A stretch of 64,000 nt of DNA from SG8-41 sp963802355 (GTDB lineage Bacteria > Pseudomonadota > Gammaproteobacteria > Burkholderiales > SG8-41), in NCBI GenBank assembly GCA_963802355.1, contig CAWDIV010000004.1, positions 124,001 through 188,000 on the forward strand, read 5' to 3'. Below, one piece after another: positions 53,088-62,760 of the stretch. The notes under the pieces are model-generated. The model had not been told where the DNA came from, did no database searches, and saw only the letters and a program-made list of their open reading frames with translations. The position numbers were made by a program, and so were the translations under genes. The number at the start of each line of letters is the position of its first letter. The stretch's first letter is position 1.

Positions 53088-53940
53088 TCAGTTAGGCGCA
53101 GTACCGCGCAGACAAGTCCGCTGCAGCACCCGCGGGAACCGCGCCGCGTCGAAGTTGGTGTTGGCGCGGTGAAGCAGGCAGCGGTTGTCCCACATCAGCA
53201 GGTCGCCCAGCGTCCATTTGTGGCGGTAGACAAAACGCTCCTGCACCGCGTGCTCGAACGAGTTTCTCCAGACGGACGCGCCCGACCTCCTCCGGTTGCC
53301 CTTCGAAGTAAGCGGCGTGCTCGCCCATGAACAGCGCCTTGCGCCCGGTTTCCGGGATCGTGCGGACGAGCGGATGCGTCATGGGCGGGGCGTCTGCGAT
53401 TTCCTCCGGCGTGGCTTTGGCCCCCGCGCGTGCCCGGGAAATCTCCCAGCTATGCACGACACGGACGCCGTCAAGCGCCGTCTTCTCGGCCTCCGGCAGC
53501 GCCTCGTAAGCTGCGATCATGTTGGCGAAGCACGTCTCTCCTCCATCCGGCGGCATCACCAGGGCGTGCAGAATCGTCGCGAGCGAGGGCTGGGGACGGA
53601 ACGACTTGTCGGAATGCCAGAGGGTCGAGGCAACGCTGCCGGTGGGTTTCCCGTCGGCGCCAAGATTGGTGACGATATGCACCAGCGGATGCACCGTGCC
53701 GCGGTTACATGGCCATGTGGCGCTCGAGCGTGCCGAATTGCTACGCTGAAGGCGATCTGCTGGTCGTGATCCAGATGCTGATCACGAAAGCACAGCACGT
53801 GATATCTGGATGAAGGCGTCGTAAACCGCGCGTTTCGTGGCCACCGGCAGCGGCTCGCGCAGATCCAGCCCGACGATCGAAGCGCCAAGGACGGGGGACA
53901 GCGGTTCGGCGGTGAAATGATGCTCGAGGGTGAGGGACAT
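53088..53940 (-). pseudogene. TauD/TfdA-family dioxygenase, several frameshifts
   Basis: The start at 53940 reads MSLTLEHHFTAEPLSPVLGA and IVGLDLREPLPVATKRAVYD. The frame then changes near 53805, 53745 and 53700. STLWHSDKSFRPQPSLATIL carries the His-x-Asp pair; RKALFMGEHAAYFEGQPEEV follows. A last shift near 53255 leads to KWTLGDLLMWDNRCLLHRAN with the distal His and to a stop at 53088. Summed length is close to the intact family member at 51724. Product inactive unless the indels are sequencing errors. Confidence 0.85.
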
Positions 53941-54157
53941 GGCGCGCCCCCTGATCTTCCGTTGAAGGGATTCTACTTCCAAACGGCGGAAGCGGGGCTA
54001 GGGACAGCTATCTTCGTCCTGATGTTCAGCACGCATCCTGGCTGATAGGATGCGGCAGGACGGACCCGGATCCCGCTTTCGCGGGATAACTTCTCCAGAA
54101 GTTTTCGAGACGATCACCGGAGAAATCGGTTGGTGCCCTATTCTCCGGTGCCATTCA

Positions 54158-54433
54158 TCAATGTCGTGCGCGCCGGCGCCAACCTGTGAACATCAACCCG
54201 AGACCGCCCAAAGCCAGCAACGCCGCCGAACCGGGCTCGGGTGTGGACGCGACCTCGACAATCCCGCGCGAAGGCAACTGGACGATGTTCGCGCAGCTGC
54301 TCCAGTCGCTCGAGGTCCAGATCGAAGAAGGCGCCACCCCGTGGCCCCCGGATGGCAAGGCCCCGTTGGGATGAGGGGAACGAGATCGACGATATTCAGA
54401 GGTGAGAAATGCCTCGCACGCTATGCCCCTCAC
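54158..54433 (-). pseudogene. PEP-CTERM sorting-signal remnant
   Basis: The C-terminus reads ASTPEPGSAALLALGGLGLM followed by FTGWRRRARH and a stop: Pro-Glu-Pro, hydrophobic helix, Arg-rich tail. This is a second complete PEP-CTERM signal. The sequence upstream in frame (to 54433) has no signal peptide and no recognisable domain, so it is probably the 3' end of a lost or frameshifted exported protein. The rest of 53941-54654 contains no gene; 54420-54485 has a C-rich/G-rich hairpin-like stretch. Confidence 0.7.
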
Positions 54434-54654
54434 CTTATCCCCCCTATCCCTCTCCCTATCTCGGGGAGGGGGGATTTATGGGGCAAGCGGATTTTTCTTG
54501 TCTCTCCATGCGACACCGTGTGATCCCGGTAGCGCGCGCCGTGCTTCTGAAGCGCGCATGCTTGCGAGAGCGCGAGTGGGATATCCGTGCAAGTTAATGC
54601 CTGGGTCGGAGTACCTTCGCCACGCCACTGGCTCTGGAACCTTCGCGACATCCG

Positions 54655-55614
54655 TTACTCCGCCTTGATTCCCTGTTCCTTGAACACGACGCGCCACTTT
54701 TTGATTTCGCTGCTCAAGTGAGCGCTCATCTCCTCGGGCGTGCTCGCAATCACGTCGAGGCCGCGATCCTGCCAGCGCTTTATTGCATCAGGTGTCCTCA
54801 GCACCGCTCGCACCTTTTCATTGAGCGTCGCGATGATCTGCCCGGGTGTGGCCTTTGGCGCTGCGAGGATCTGCCACGTGGTGAACTCGTAGCCGGGCAG
54901 ACCAGCCTCTGCCATCGTCGGGATCTGCGGTGCGATCGCGTTGCGCCTGGTGGCGGTAATGCCGAGCGCCTTGAGCTTCTTTGCCTCGATGTGCGGGAGC
55001 GCTTCGGGGATCGCGTTGACGAAGTACAGCTGCGTCTCGCCGCTGAGTGTCGCGATCGTCGCCGGGCCGCCGCCTTTGTAGTGCACGGGGAGGAGCTTGA
55101 TCTTCGCGAGATTATTGAGCAGCTCGCCCGCGATGTGCGGATTCGTGCCCGCGCCCGCCGTGCCGTACGTGATCGCGTTGGGTTTCGATCGCGCGAGCGC
55201 GATCAGATCCTTCATCGAATTCACCGGCAGCGCAGGGTGCGACACCAGAACGGACGCCACCGAAGCGAGAAGTGAAACGGGCGCGAAGTCGTTGATCGGG
55301 TCATACGGCACCTTGCTATACGCGAACTGGTTGGTCACGAAGGGTAAAGTGTTGACGAGCAACGTGTAGCCGTCGGGCGCGGCGTTCTTCGCGAGCTCGG
55401 TGCCGATCATGCCCGAGGCGCCGCTGCGATTATCAATGATAATCTGCTGGCCGAGCGGCCTGCTCAAATCGGCGCCCACCAGGCGCGCGACGAGATCGAC
55501 GCTGCCGCCCGGCGGAAAGGGCGTGACGATGCGGACCGGCTTGGTCGGATACTCGGCAGCGAATGCGTACCCCGCGGTGAACGCCAAAACCATAAATGCC
55601 AGTGCCCGCTTCAT
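54655..55614 (-). CDS. Bug/TctC-type solute-binding protein
   Basis: The intact 319-residue receptor has a short signal peptide MKRALAFMVLAFTAGYAFA|A. Motifs: YPTKPVRIVTPFPPGGSVDL, GASGMIGTELAKNA, PDGYTLLVN, PYDPINDFAPVSLL, HPALPVNSMKDLIALARSKP, LPVHYKGGGPATIATLSGE, and TATRRNAIAPQIPTMAEAGL. ATG 55614 is chosen; the longer frame upstream overlaps the phospholipase D gene. It starts 10 bp after the phospholipase D stop, so cotranscription is likely. Confidence 0.93.
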   Translation of the reverse strand: MKRALAFMVLAFTAGYAFAAEYPTKPVRIVTPFPPGGSVDLVARLVGADLSRPLGQQIIIDNRSGASGMIGTELAKNAAPDGYTLLVNTLPFVTNQFAYSKVPYDPINDFAPVSLLASVASVLVSHPALPVNSMKDLIALARSKPNAITYGTAGAGTNPHIAGELLNNLAKIKLLPVHYKGGGPATIATLSGETQLYFVNAIPEALPHIEAKKLKALGITATRRNAIAPQIPTMAEAGLPGYEFTTWQILAAPKATPGQIIATLNEKVRAVLRTPDAIKRWQDRGLDVIASTPEEMSAHLSSEIKKWRVVFKEQGIKAE

Positions 55615-55624
55615 GAAATACTCC

Positions 55625-57331
55625 CTACGAAAATAGCTCGCGGTCCCTGATTTTTCGCGGGTCCGTGTAGTCTTCCGCAAACCACGGCCTTTCGCCCGCC
55701 TTGCGCGGCGGCCTCGCGAGCTGGAGCTTCTTCTTCGCCTTCTTGGCTTCTTTCTGCACGACCCGGAAGTGATAGTGGTCGAAGATGCGCAACGCTTCGA
55801 CCGTATAAGATACCGCAATGCGCCGGTCGCGGATAATCAGCAGGTTCTCGCCGTTCTTCTTGTCCGCGGGAATCGAGAAATTGTACGAGCCGAGGTAGAC
55901 CCGCGCGGTGGGCTTGTCGAAATCGATCACGATGAACTTGTGGTGCATGCGGTTGCCGCCGCCACCGGCCGGCTCCTTGTTGAAAGGCGCCGGGACATTC
56001 TTCTCGAGCGCCGAGGCGAAGACCGGCGCAATATTCCCGTTCGGCATCTGAAGGTCGATGCCCCCGACTTTCTTATCGGAGATGCCATAGACGAAAATGC
56101 CGGCCTTCCTGGAAATCTTCTTGAGCGATTCCTTGATGACACCGGGCGTTATCGAGAGGAACGCGAGGGAATAGAACAGAGACGACTTAGTCTCGCCGAT
56201 GTCCACGCCGATCTTGTCAAGCAGTGCGTTCGATGACGAGTGCGGCGAGAATGCGACCTTCGCATCAATGTTATCGAATCCGAGATTCGTTAATTCGGCC
56301 GAGTCGGTGTCCTCGAACTCGTCTTCCCTGTCGAAGTAGTTGTCGAAGGCGACAAGCGCCAGATCGACGGCCTTTTTTCCCTCCACAATAAAGGCGTTGT
56401 TCGCCTGCACGTACAGCCCGCGCCAACTGAGATTCGTTGAGCCGAACACGACCTTCTTCGTCTTCGAGCCGTTCACGACGATCATCTTGTTGTGCTGAAG
56501 GCTCTTCATGTGCTGGCGCATTACGTTGCCTTCGCCAGCCGTCTTTCCGAGACGCTCTGCCGATTGCGTTTCGCCGGACTCCGATTCGCCGTGTTCCTTG
56601 CTGTCGTCGACGATGATTCTCAGTTTCTTCTTGAGCTTCTCGAACCGGCCGACGACCTCCGGCTCGCTGAGATCGTAGGCGATGACCCGGACGTCGGCTT
56701 TCTCCTTGATGGCTTGATCCAGCAAGTCGAGGATGGTCTCTCTTGCCTCGAAACCCATCCACGCGAGTGCCTCATCCTTCTTGGGATGCGTCGCCTTGAA
56801 TTTCAGGCCGTCCTTCGCCTTTCCGGGGAGCAGGGTACCGATCTCGCCGAACTTCTCGTACCGGTCCACGAACGCCTGCGAGGAGACGAAGCCGCGGGTG
56901 AATGTGACGTTGACCTGGCCCGGGTACGTCTCACGCCGCAGCTCAATGGCGGCTGCCTGCGGCTCGCCCTGGCTGAGCCGATCTTCCTCGTCCATGAAGA
57001 TTGGCGTGACGCGGTAGGTAAACTCGCCGTCGAGGTTGGCGTTACGCGGGAAATGCACCCATCGGAATTTCTGAATCGGCGAAACGAGCGTCGAGAGCTG
57101 GATCGGATTGACCTCGCCGTCGGCGCCCGCGAACGAGAGACGGTTGTTCAGAGGAAAGAAGGTATTGCCGCCGGGTGGCTTGGACTCAATCGCGAACCCG
57201 ACGAAGTTGTTCGGTGGCCTTCCGTTCTTCCAGTTCATCGCGACAAGACACATTCCGTCGCCGCGATGGAGCTTGAGTGTGAAGAGCGCCTTCGTGTTCT
57301 TGCCGGTGACCTTGAAATCGCTGCTGGCCAT
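55625..57331 (-). CDS. Phospholipase D-like (HKD) protein
   Basis: The 568-residue protein has two HxK motifs: HNKMIVVNGSKTKKVVFGST around residue 280 and HHKFIVIDFDKPTARVYLGS with YNFS around residue 485. These are the two halves of the PLD active site, with Asn/Ser partners GSTNLSW and GSYNFSIP. The first 150 residues look like a beta-sandwich (fibronectin-like) domain. There is no signal peptide. PLD-fold proteins include phospholipases, nucleases and transphosphatidylases; here the activity is not predictable. AAGGAAGG precedes ATG 57331. Confidence 0.9.
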   Translation of the reverse strand: MASSDFKVTGKNTKALFTLKLHRGDGMCLVAMNWKNGRPPNNFVGFAIESKPPGGNTFFPLNNRLSFAGADGEVNPIQLSTLVSPIQKFRWVHFPRNANLDGEFTYRVTPIFMDEEDRLSQGEPQAAAIELRRETYPGQVNVTFTRGFVSSQAFVDRYEKFGEIGTLLPGKAKDGLKFKATHPKKDEALAWMGFEARETILDLLDQAIKEKADVRVIAYDLSEPEVVGRFEKLKKKLRIIVDDSKEHGESESGETQSAERLGKTAGEGNVMRQHMKSLQHNKMIVVNGSKTKKVVFGSTNLSWRGLYVQANNAFIVEGKKAVDLALVAFDNYFDREDEFEDTDSAELTNLGFDNIDAKVAFSPHSSSNALLDKIGVDIGETKSSLFYSLAFLSITPGVIKESLKKISRKAGIFVYGISDKKVGGIDLQMPNGNIAPVFASALEKNVPAPFNKEPAGGGGNRMHHKFIVIDFDKPTARVYLGSYNFSIPADKKNGENLLIIRDRRIAVSYTVEALRIFDHYHFRVVQKEAKKAKKKLQLARPPRKAGERPWFAEDYTDPRKIRDRELFS

Positions 57332-57445
57332 GTTGCCCTTCCTTGAATCGATCGCCGGATGACGAGAACTCAACCGGTCACCGCGTCACTGCGTCACTTC
57401 GTCCGGATGATCAATCACCGATCGCGGATCATCGCGGATCACTAG

Positions 57446-58414
57446 TCACTGTTCTGGTTTGATGCCCGCGTCCCTGATGACTTTACTCCACTTCTGCATC
57501 TCGGCTTTCAGAAACGCCGCGAATTCCTTCGGCGTGCTCCCCACCGCTTCCGCGCCGTCGAGCTGGAAGCGCTGGGCCACGTCCGGCAACTGCACGATGC
57601 GTGCGACTTCTGCCGACAGCTTGTTGACGATGGCCTGCGGGACGCCTGTGGGAGCGACCATTCCCTGGAATGCTTCGGCACGGTAGCCGGGCAGGGTCTC
57701 GCCGACCGTCGGCACGTCGGGCATGCTCGACTGGCGCTTGGCACTGGTGATCGCGACGGCGCGCAGCTTGCCGGTCTTGATGTGCGGCGCGGCAGATATC
57801 GTCGTCGTGAACAGCATGGTGACGCGCCCCCCTATGACGTCGGTCACGGCGGGCGGAATACCCTTGTAGGGCACGTGGATCATGCTGACGCCCGCCGCGC
57901 GCTGGAACATTTCGGCCGATAGATGGGGTGCGGAGCCGGCGCCGGGAGTCGCGAACGTAAGCTCGCCCGGCCTGGCCTTCGCCAGCGCGATTAGGTCCTT
58001 GACGGACTTGCCCGCGAAGGAAGGCGTGACGACGACCACGTTGGGCTGCGAGTTCAACTGCGTGACGGGCGTGAAGTCCTTGCCTGGATCGTACGGCAGC
58101 CTGGAATAGAGGCCGGGATTGATCGCGAATGTCGTCGTGATCATCAGCACGGTGTAGCCATCCGGCGCGGACTTCGATGCGATTTCCGTCCCCACGATGG
58201 TCGCCGCGCCGGCGCGGGTATCGACCACGATGTTCTGACCCCATTTCTCGGTCAGTTTCTGCCCGATCAGCCGCGTGCTGATGTCGAGCCCGCCGCCCGG
58301 TGCAAACGGCACGATCATGCGGATCGGCCTGCTGGGATAGCTGACGGCGTCCTGGGAAAAGGCAGCCGTGGTGGATGCTGCCAGTGCCATTGCAGGAATA
58401 CAAAGGAGCTTCAT
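57446..58414 (-). CDS. Bug/TctC-type solute-binding protein
   Basis: The intact 322-residue receptor begins with a signal peptide ending about TAAFSQ. Motifs: YPSRPIRMIVPFAPGGGLDI, TRAGAATIVGTEIASKSAPD, YDPGKDFTPVTQLN, KSVKDLIALAKARPGELTFA, IHVPYKGIPPAVTDVIGGRV and PDVPTVGETLPGYRAEA. GAGG is replaced by GAAT and HPSLPV by TPSFAG. It is the eleventh Bug-type sequence of the window counting fragments. The ribosome site is weak. Confidence 0.93.
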   Translation of the reverse strand: MKLLCIPAMALAASTTAAFSQDAVSYPSRPIRMIVPFAPGGGLDISTRLIGQKLTEKWGQNIVVDTRAGAATIVGTEIASKSAPDGYTVLMITTTFAINPGLYSRLPYDPGKDFTPVTQLNSQPNVVVVTPSFAGKSVKDLIALAKARPGELTFATPGAGSAPHLSAEMFQRAAGVSMIHVPYKGIPPAVTDVIGGRVTMLFTTTISAAPHIKTGKLRAVAITSAKRQSSMPDVPTVGETLPGYRAEAFQGMVAPTGVPQAIVNKLSAEVARIVQLPDVAQRFQLDGAEAVGSTPKEFAAFLKAEMQKWSKVIRDAGIKPEQ

Positions 58415-58489
58415 GCAACGGATTTTACTTTGTCGTTCGTGTCTTGTGCCTTGTCCCTCTGGCCAAAAACCCGAACGTGCCGAGCGCGT

Positions 58490-58730
58490 ACAGCGCCGCG
58501 GAAAAGAGCGGGAGATGGGGACGGGATGGGGAGCCTACTTTAGGGATGAGGGCGGAGGGATGAGGGGAAGAACAGGTCATGTCATGCCTCCCGCGATTTG
58601 ACAAGAACGGGAGATGGGGGCGGGATGGGGGATCCCTTCTAAGAAAACTAGCATCTACTCGCCTGGCTTGGGCGCGGGCTTGGCACCTGCAGAGGCGCCT
58701 GAGCAGCGCAGACAAGGCCGGGGTTTCGGG
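58490..58730 (+). repeat. Dispersed repeat family 1 piece with two G-rich motifs
   Basis: The G-rich motif occurs at 58510-58531 and again at 58609-58631. A right part with GGCTTGGGCGCGGGCTTGGC and AGAGGCGCCTGAGCAGCGCA leads into the 3' end of the group II intron. Also present is a TAGGGATGAGGGCGGAGGG run. This is the exon sequence on one side of the intron; copy E on the other side is the rest. Confidence 0.75.
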
Positions 58731-58734
58731 TCGG

Positions 58735-60657
58735 AGTAGGGATCACGGTCGCCCGTGACCCCCTCCACAGATCCGGACGTGCGGCGCTACCGCATCCGGC
58801 TCCCGCCTTGGGTAATGACGCCGAGTCGCACTAAAGGGTACGGGTGACAGATGCGGGCGGGCGGAAGCCAGTGATCGCGGTAACGCGACATGCGCTGCCA
58901 CGACAGAGGCGACTGACTGCGGCGACGTAACACACGCCACCACAGACGTCCGACGGCGTGGCGGAATGCAGCGATCGCCGCGCCGTTGAAGGGCACGCCG
59001 TAGTAACGCGCGTGCCCTAGCACCACCGAGCGCACGTAGGCGCCCTGCTCCCGCACGGGCCGATGCATGCGTCGCCTAAGTTCGGCTTTGACCTCCCTAA
59101 GCTTCGCCTGCCACCTCTTTCGCATCGTCAGCCGCAGCACCGTGAACCGGCCCTTGCGCGTCTTCCCGCAACAATGCGTGAAGCCGAGGAAGTTGAAGGT
59201 TGGCGGCTTGTCCCCGCGACGCGCGATACGTTTGGCTCGCAAAGCGTCCAAAGCGCAGCAAGCGCGTCTTCTCGGGGTGCAGCTCCAGCCCGAACTGGGC
59301 GAAACGCGCCCGCAGTTCGATGAGGAAACGCTCGGCCTCCTCCGATGCTCGAATCCGACCACGAAGTCGTCGGCGAAGCGCACAACCACTACGTCGCCGC
59401 GCGCCCGCCTGCGCCTCCATTGTCGAATCCAGAGGTCGAACACATAGTGCAGGTAGAGGTTGGCCAGTAGCGGGCTGATGCTCCCACCCTGCACCGTCCC
59501 CTCTTCACTTTGCGTTCGTTGCCCGTCTTCCAGCACACCGGCGGCGAGCCATTTCTGGATCAACCGCACGATGCGCCGGTCCGCTACACGGTGCTCGATG
59601 AACTTCACCTGCCACTCGTGCTTCAATGTATCGAAGAAGCTGCGAATGTCGGCATCGAGCACCCAGTTCACCTTCCTCATCGTGATGCCCACCGTGAGCG
59701 CATCCAATGCCTGATGCGGGCTGCGCCCCGGCCGGAACCCATAGGAGAAACCGAGGAAGTCCTGCTCGTAGATCGCGTTCAACACTTCGACCACCGCACG
59801 CTGGACGATCTTGTCCTCCAGCACCGGAATACCGAGCGGCCGCTGCCGCCCGTCGGTCTTCAGGATGTACGCTCTGCGAACCGGCTGCGCCCGGTATGCC
59901 CCTCGCTTAAGCCGTGCGGCCAGTTCCTGGAGGTTCCCTTCCAAGGCCTCGCCGTAGTGACGCCACGTCTCGCCATCCACACCTGCGGCGGCGTCTCGCT
60001 TGATGCCGAGATAGGCCGTGCGCAGCCGCTCGATGTCGTAGACGTGGTGCAGGAGCGCAGTGAACCGCTGTTGCCTGTCCCTCTCTGCTGCTTGACGTAC
60101 CCGCTCGAGCGCGCTTGTCGCACTCTCCCGGCGCTGTGTCCGGCGCGCGTTGCGCTCCAACGAGTTCCCCTTGGCCAGCCCCCTTCCCTCCACCGCCTCC
60201 GCAGCCCGTGTTGCGGCTTTGTTCGGCGGCTTCGCCGGTACTACGGAGCTGTCCGACTTCCCACGACCGTTCATCATCGGCGTATGTCTTGCGACTCCCG
60301 ATGCGCTCTGCCGCCTGCTACGCGGCAGAGGGCCGTGGGATCTCCCGGTTCCCGCACAAGGTGTTTCCATACATGCACCGGGTCTACGACCGCGCGGGGT
60401 CCGTCAGCGCCTCGCCTTGGCGGCGCTTGCGGTGTGGCCTTCCGCTATCCTCGAACAGCGTCGGCACCCCGAAGTAACCGCACCTTGCGGCGGGGCGACA
60501 ATTTCGCGGCTCAATACCGGGCCTGTATGTACCCCGGTCAACGCTTCGCCCTCGCCCTTGCGGACGCTGACGCATGACTTGGGGCCGGTGTGGCTGGCTA
60601 GGCCTTCACCGTATGACTCTTTCATTCACACCACCTTGCCGGTTTTTACCGGCGCAC
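58735..60657 (-). mobile_element. Group II intron (with reverse transcriptase ORF)
   Basis: On the minus strand the 5' end is GTGCGCCGGTAAAAACC at 60657 with GGTGTGAATGAAAG following, matching the group II 5' consensus GTGYG. The 3' part has a typical domain V hairpin (58770-58803: GAGCCGGATGCGG-TAGC-CCGCACGTCCGG type) and a domain VI hairpin (58741-58768). Between them lies the RT gene. The 3' end is approximate. About 380 bp between the 5' end and the RT start would hold domains I-IV. It interrupts a family 1 repeat. Confidence 0.85.
58787..60277 (-). pseudogene. ltrA: Group II intron reverse transcriptase/maturase, with a local out-of-frame segment
   Basis: The protein has RT motifs: KRDAAAGVDGETW, ADIRSFFDTLKHEWQV, TVQGGSISPLLANLYLHYVF, the catalytic VVVRFADDFVVGFEH (Ala in place of Tyr-Ala), then the thumb/X maturase domain (LRLTMRKRWQAKLREVKAEL) and GHARYYGV. 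Between about 59365 and 59230 the main frame reads nonsense. The expected sequence (ASEEAERFLIELRARFAQFG, LELHPEKTRLLRFGRF) lies in another frame. Two opposite indels restore the frame afterwards. The protein would lack a normal RT motif 6-7 region. Start 60277 (MMNGRGKS). Confidence 0.82.
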
Positions 60658-61025
60658 CGAGGACTGTCGAACCAGAGTGTCGGCGTTCGAGCGACTCCGG
60701 AACCGTCCACAACACCGATCACAAGAGCGTCACTGGTCGGTGAGTTCCGCAGCCGCCGGGCTTGGCGAGCAGCGCAGGGTTCACCGCTACAGGTAGCGGC
60801 GCCGGGTCGGGTGACAAGGCCGCGTCCAACCCAGGCGCCCTGGCGACGACTGAGTTGCGGCAGGCCGCCGGGGCTAACTGAGCCGCGCAGGTTTACCGCT
60901 ACGAGCCTACGAGATAGCGGCGGCGACCGGGGACTCAAGTTCAAGCGCCGTGGCTTCCTGCGTTTGTAAAAAGATCCCTGTTTCTCGCAGCCGGCTCGGA
61001 CGCCAAGGGCGCGGCCAACCCAGGT
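60658..61025 (+). repeat. Dispersed repeat family 1, copy E (right of the intron)
   Basis: GAGGACTGTCGAACCAGAGT, GGTGAGTTCCGCAGCCGCCG, AGGTAGCGGCGCCGGGTCGG, GACAAGGCCGCGTCCAACCC and a second TTACCGCTACGAG unit occur as in copies A and C. The left boundary coincides exactly with the 5' end of the group II intron at 60657, showing that the intron entered this repeat. Confidence 0.85.
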
Positions 61026-61043
61026 GCCCCGAAGCTGTAACGT

Positions 61044-62155
61044 TTACAAACCGAGCACCCGCTTCTTCACCGCCTCCGGCGTGCCCTCGAGGTCCATGTC
61101 CGCAAGCGACGGCCCGCACTTCCACGGGTCGACGCCGAGCAGCACGCCGAGGATCTCCGCGAACGCGCGGTGCAGCGGCACCGCGATCCCCGCCTGCTCG
61201 GCGAGCTGCACGCACGGCACGATGGCGTAGGGCAAATCCACCGATTCCCACTCGCGCCAGATGTCGGGTTGGAAGGCGGGGAAGGATTGTAAACAGGATT
61301 CTGCATCGCCTCGTAGAAGGTGTCGCTCTTGAAGCCGTAGTATGCTCGATCGCCTTCGCCATCGGCGTGTGCTCGACGCCATAGGCCTCGCACACGAGCT
61401 TGCGCTCGGCGTCGAGCGCGTCTCCGAGCACGCCCGCCGCGGGCACCACGCCCTCCTGGTAGAAGCCGAACTTCTTGCCCTCGAGCTTCGCGCGCTCCAT
61501 CACGCCGACGTTCGGCAGCACCATCGCCGGATGCACGATCAGGTTCAGGTTCTCGAGCCCGGTCTGGAGCACCGACGACGCCGCCGCGAAATCGGGGAAC
61601 AGAGGGCTTCAGAACCGCGAGCGCTTCGTCCGAGCGCGAAGCCGGCACCGTCGCGATCCGAATGCCCTTGCGCAGCCCTTTGGGCGTCACCACCGTGCCG
61701 TTGATCCGCGCGGCATGCGTCGGCGCGGGCGCTTCGGTCACGAGCACGTCTTCGCGGCCCGCCTTGCGCAGCAGCGGCGTAAGCCGCGCAGCCGGCCAGT
61801 AGCCGTGGCTCTGAACGTGCACGACGGCGCCGCGCGCGAACTCGGGAATCATCGCGCTGAACTTCTCTTCGAGCTCAAGGATGTCGACTTCGATCAGCAC
61901 GGCCTCGGCATTCTTCAGCGCCTCCGCAGTGGTGTCGCAGACCTGGTCGAGCTTCGCAAAGCCGGTTTTCTTCGAGATGAGGTGCTTCGCATCGCCTTCG
62001 ACGGTGAAGCCTCCCGCCTTGCGCACTGCCGGGAGCTGATCCGTCTGCTCCGGGAAGACCGTATAGCGAACTTCGTGGCCCGACAGCGCGAGATCCGACG
62101 CGCACACGGCGCCAATCGCGCGCGCGGTATTACCGATGACTGCGACTTTCGACAT
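61044..62155 (-). pseudogene. NAD/NADP octopine/nopaline dehydrogenase-like protein, three frameshifts
   Basis: The N-terminus (VAVIGNTARAIGAVCASDLA with a Rossmann glycine pattern, then EVRYTVFPEQTDQLPAVRKA) and VHVQSHGYWPAARLTPLL match the octopine/nopaline dehydrogenase NAD-binding domain. Near 61600 the frame changes: SVLQTGLENLNLIVHPAMVL, the start of the helical domain, reads in another frame. Further shifts near 61343 (YYGFKSDTFYEAMQNPVY) and 61290 (REWESVDLPYAIVPCVQLAE). The total length, about 370 codons, is normal. Such enzymes reductively join an amino acid and a keto acid. Confidence 0.85.
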
Positions 62156-62324
62156 GCAACTGCTCCCTTGATCAGCCTTCATTCCGGACCGCGCAGCCGC
62201 CGAAGCCCCGGACCAGCGCAGCGCGATCCGGAATCGGGTTGGACTTTCAGCGGTTCAGGAATGGATTCTGGCATACGCCAGCCGGATAATCGGTACACTG
62301 ACCCCACTCGAACAGGAGGCAGAC

Positions 62325-62684
62325 ATGGGCATAGAGCGTGTTCCGGGCGCGAAAGGCGCCAGCTTCAGTAAGGCGGTGGCGGTCAGTGGAGCGGGGAGGA
62401 CGGTGTACGTGTCGGGGCACCTCGCCCCCGGCCGCTCGATGGCCGAGCAGACGAACGGGTGCTTCGACCAGATCGAGGCGGCGCTCCGGACGGTCGGCGG
62501 TTCGCTCGAGCACGTCGTTCGCATCACCGCCTGGCTGACGAGCCTGGACGAGTACGCCGAATACGCACGCGTGCGTGGCGAGCGCTTCGGCGCGAACCTG
62601 CCCGCGAGCGCAGCCGTCCAGGTTGCGGGCCTGCTCCAGGGCGCCCGCATCGAGATCGACGCGGTCGCCTTCATCCCGGAATAG
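62325..62684 (+). CDS. RidA (YjgF/UK114) family protein
   Basis: The 119-residue protein has KAVAVSGAGRTVYVSGHLAP, TNGCFDQIEAALRTVGGSLE, VVRITAWLTSLDEYAEYARV and the C-terminal ARIEIDAVAFIPE. As in the other RidA gene of this window, the catalytic arginine of the PAR motif is absent (NLPASAAVQVAGL), suggesting a divergent Rid subgroup. A strong AGGAGG ribosome site precedes ATG 62325. An amidohydrolase follows 76 bp downstream; the two probably form an operon. Confidence 0.92.
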   Translation: MGIERVPGAKGASFSKAVAVSGAGRTVYVSGHLAPGRSMAEQTNGCFDQIEAALRTVGGSLEHVVRITAWLTSLDEYAEYARVRGERFGANLPASAAVQVAGLLQGARIEIDAVAFIPE

Positions 62685-62760
62685 GTTAGAGGCCCTCCGG
62701 CCTCAAGACCGACATTCCGGTCTTTCCGGGTCAGTGCGGACGTCCGCTGCCATATCGAAC

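Noticed and set aside
60404..60625. Small protein frames in the 5' part of the group II intron
   Set aside because: This region should fold as the intron RNA domains I-IV; frames here are by-products.
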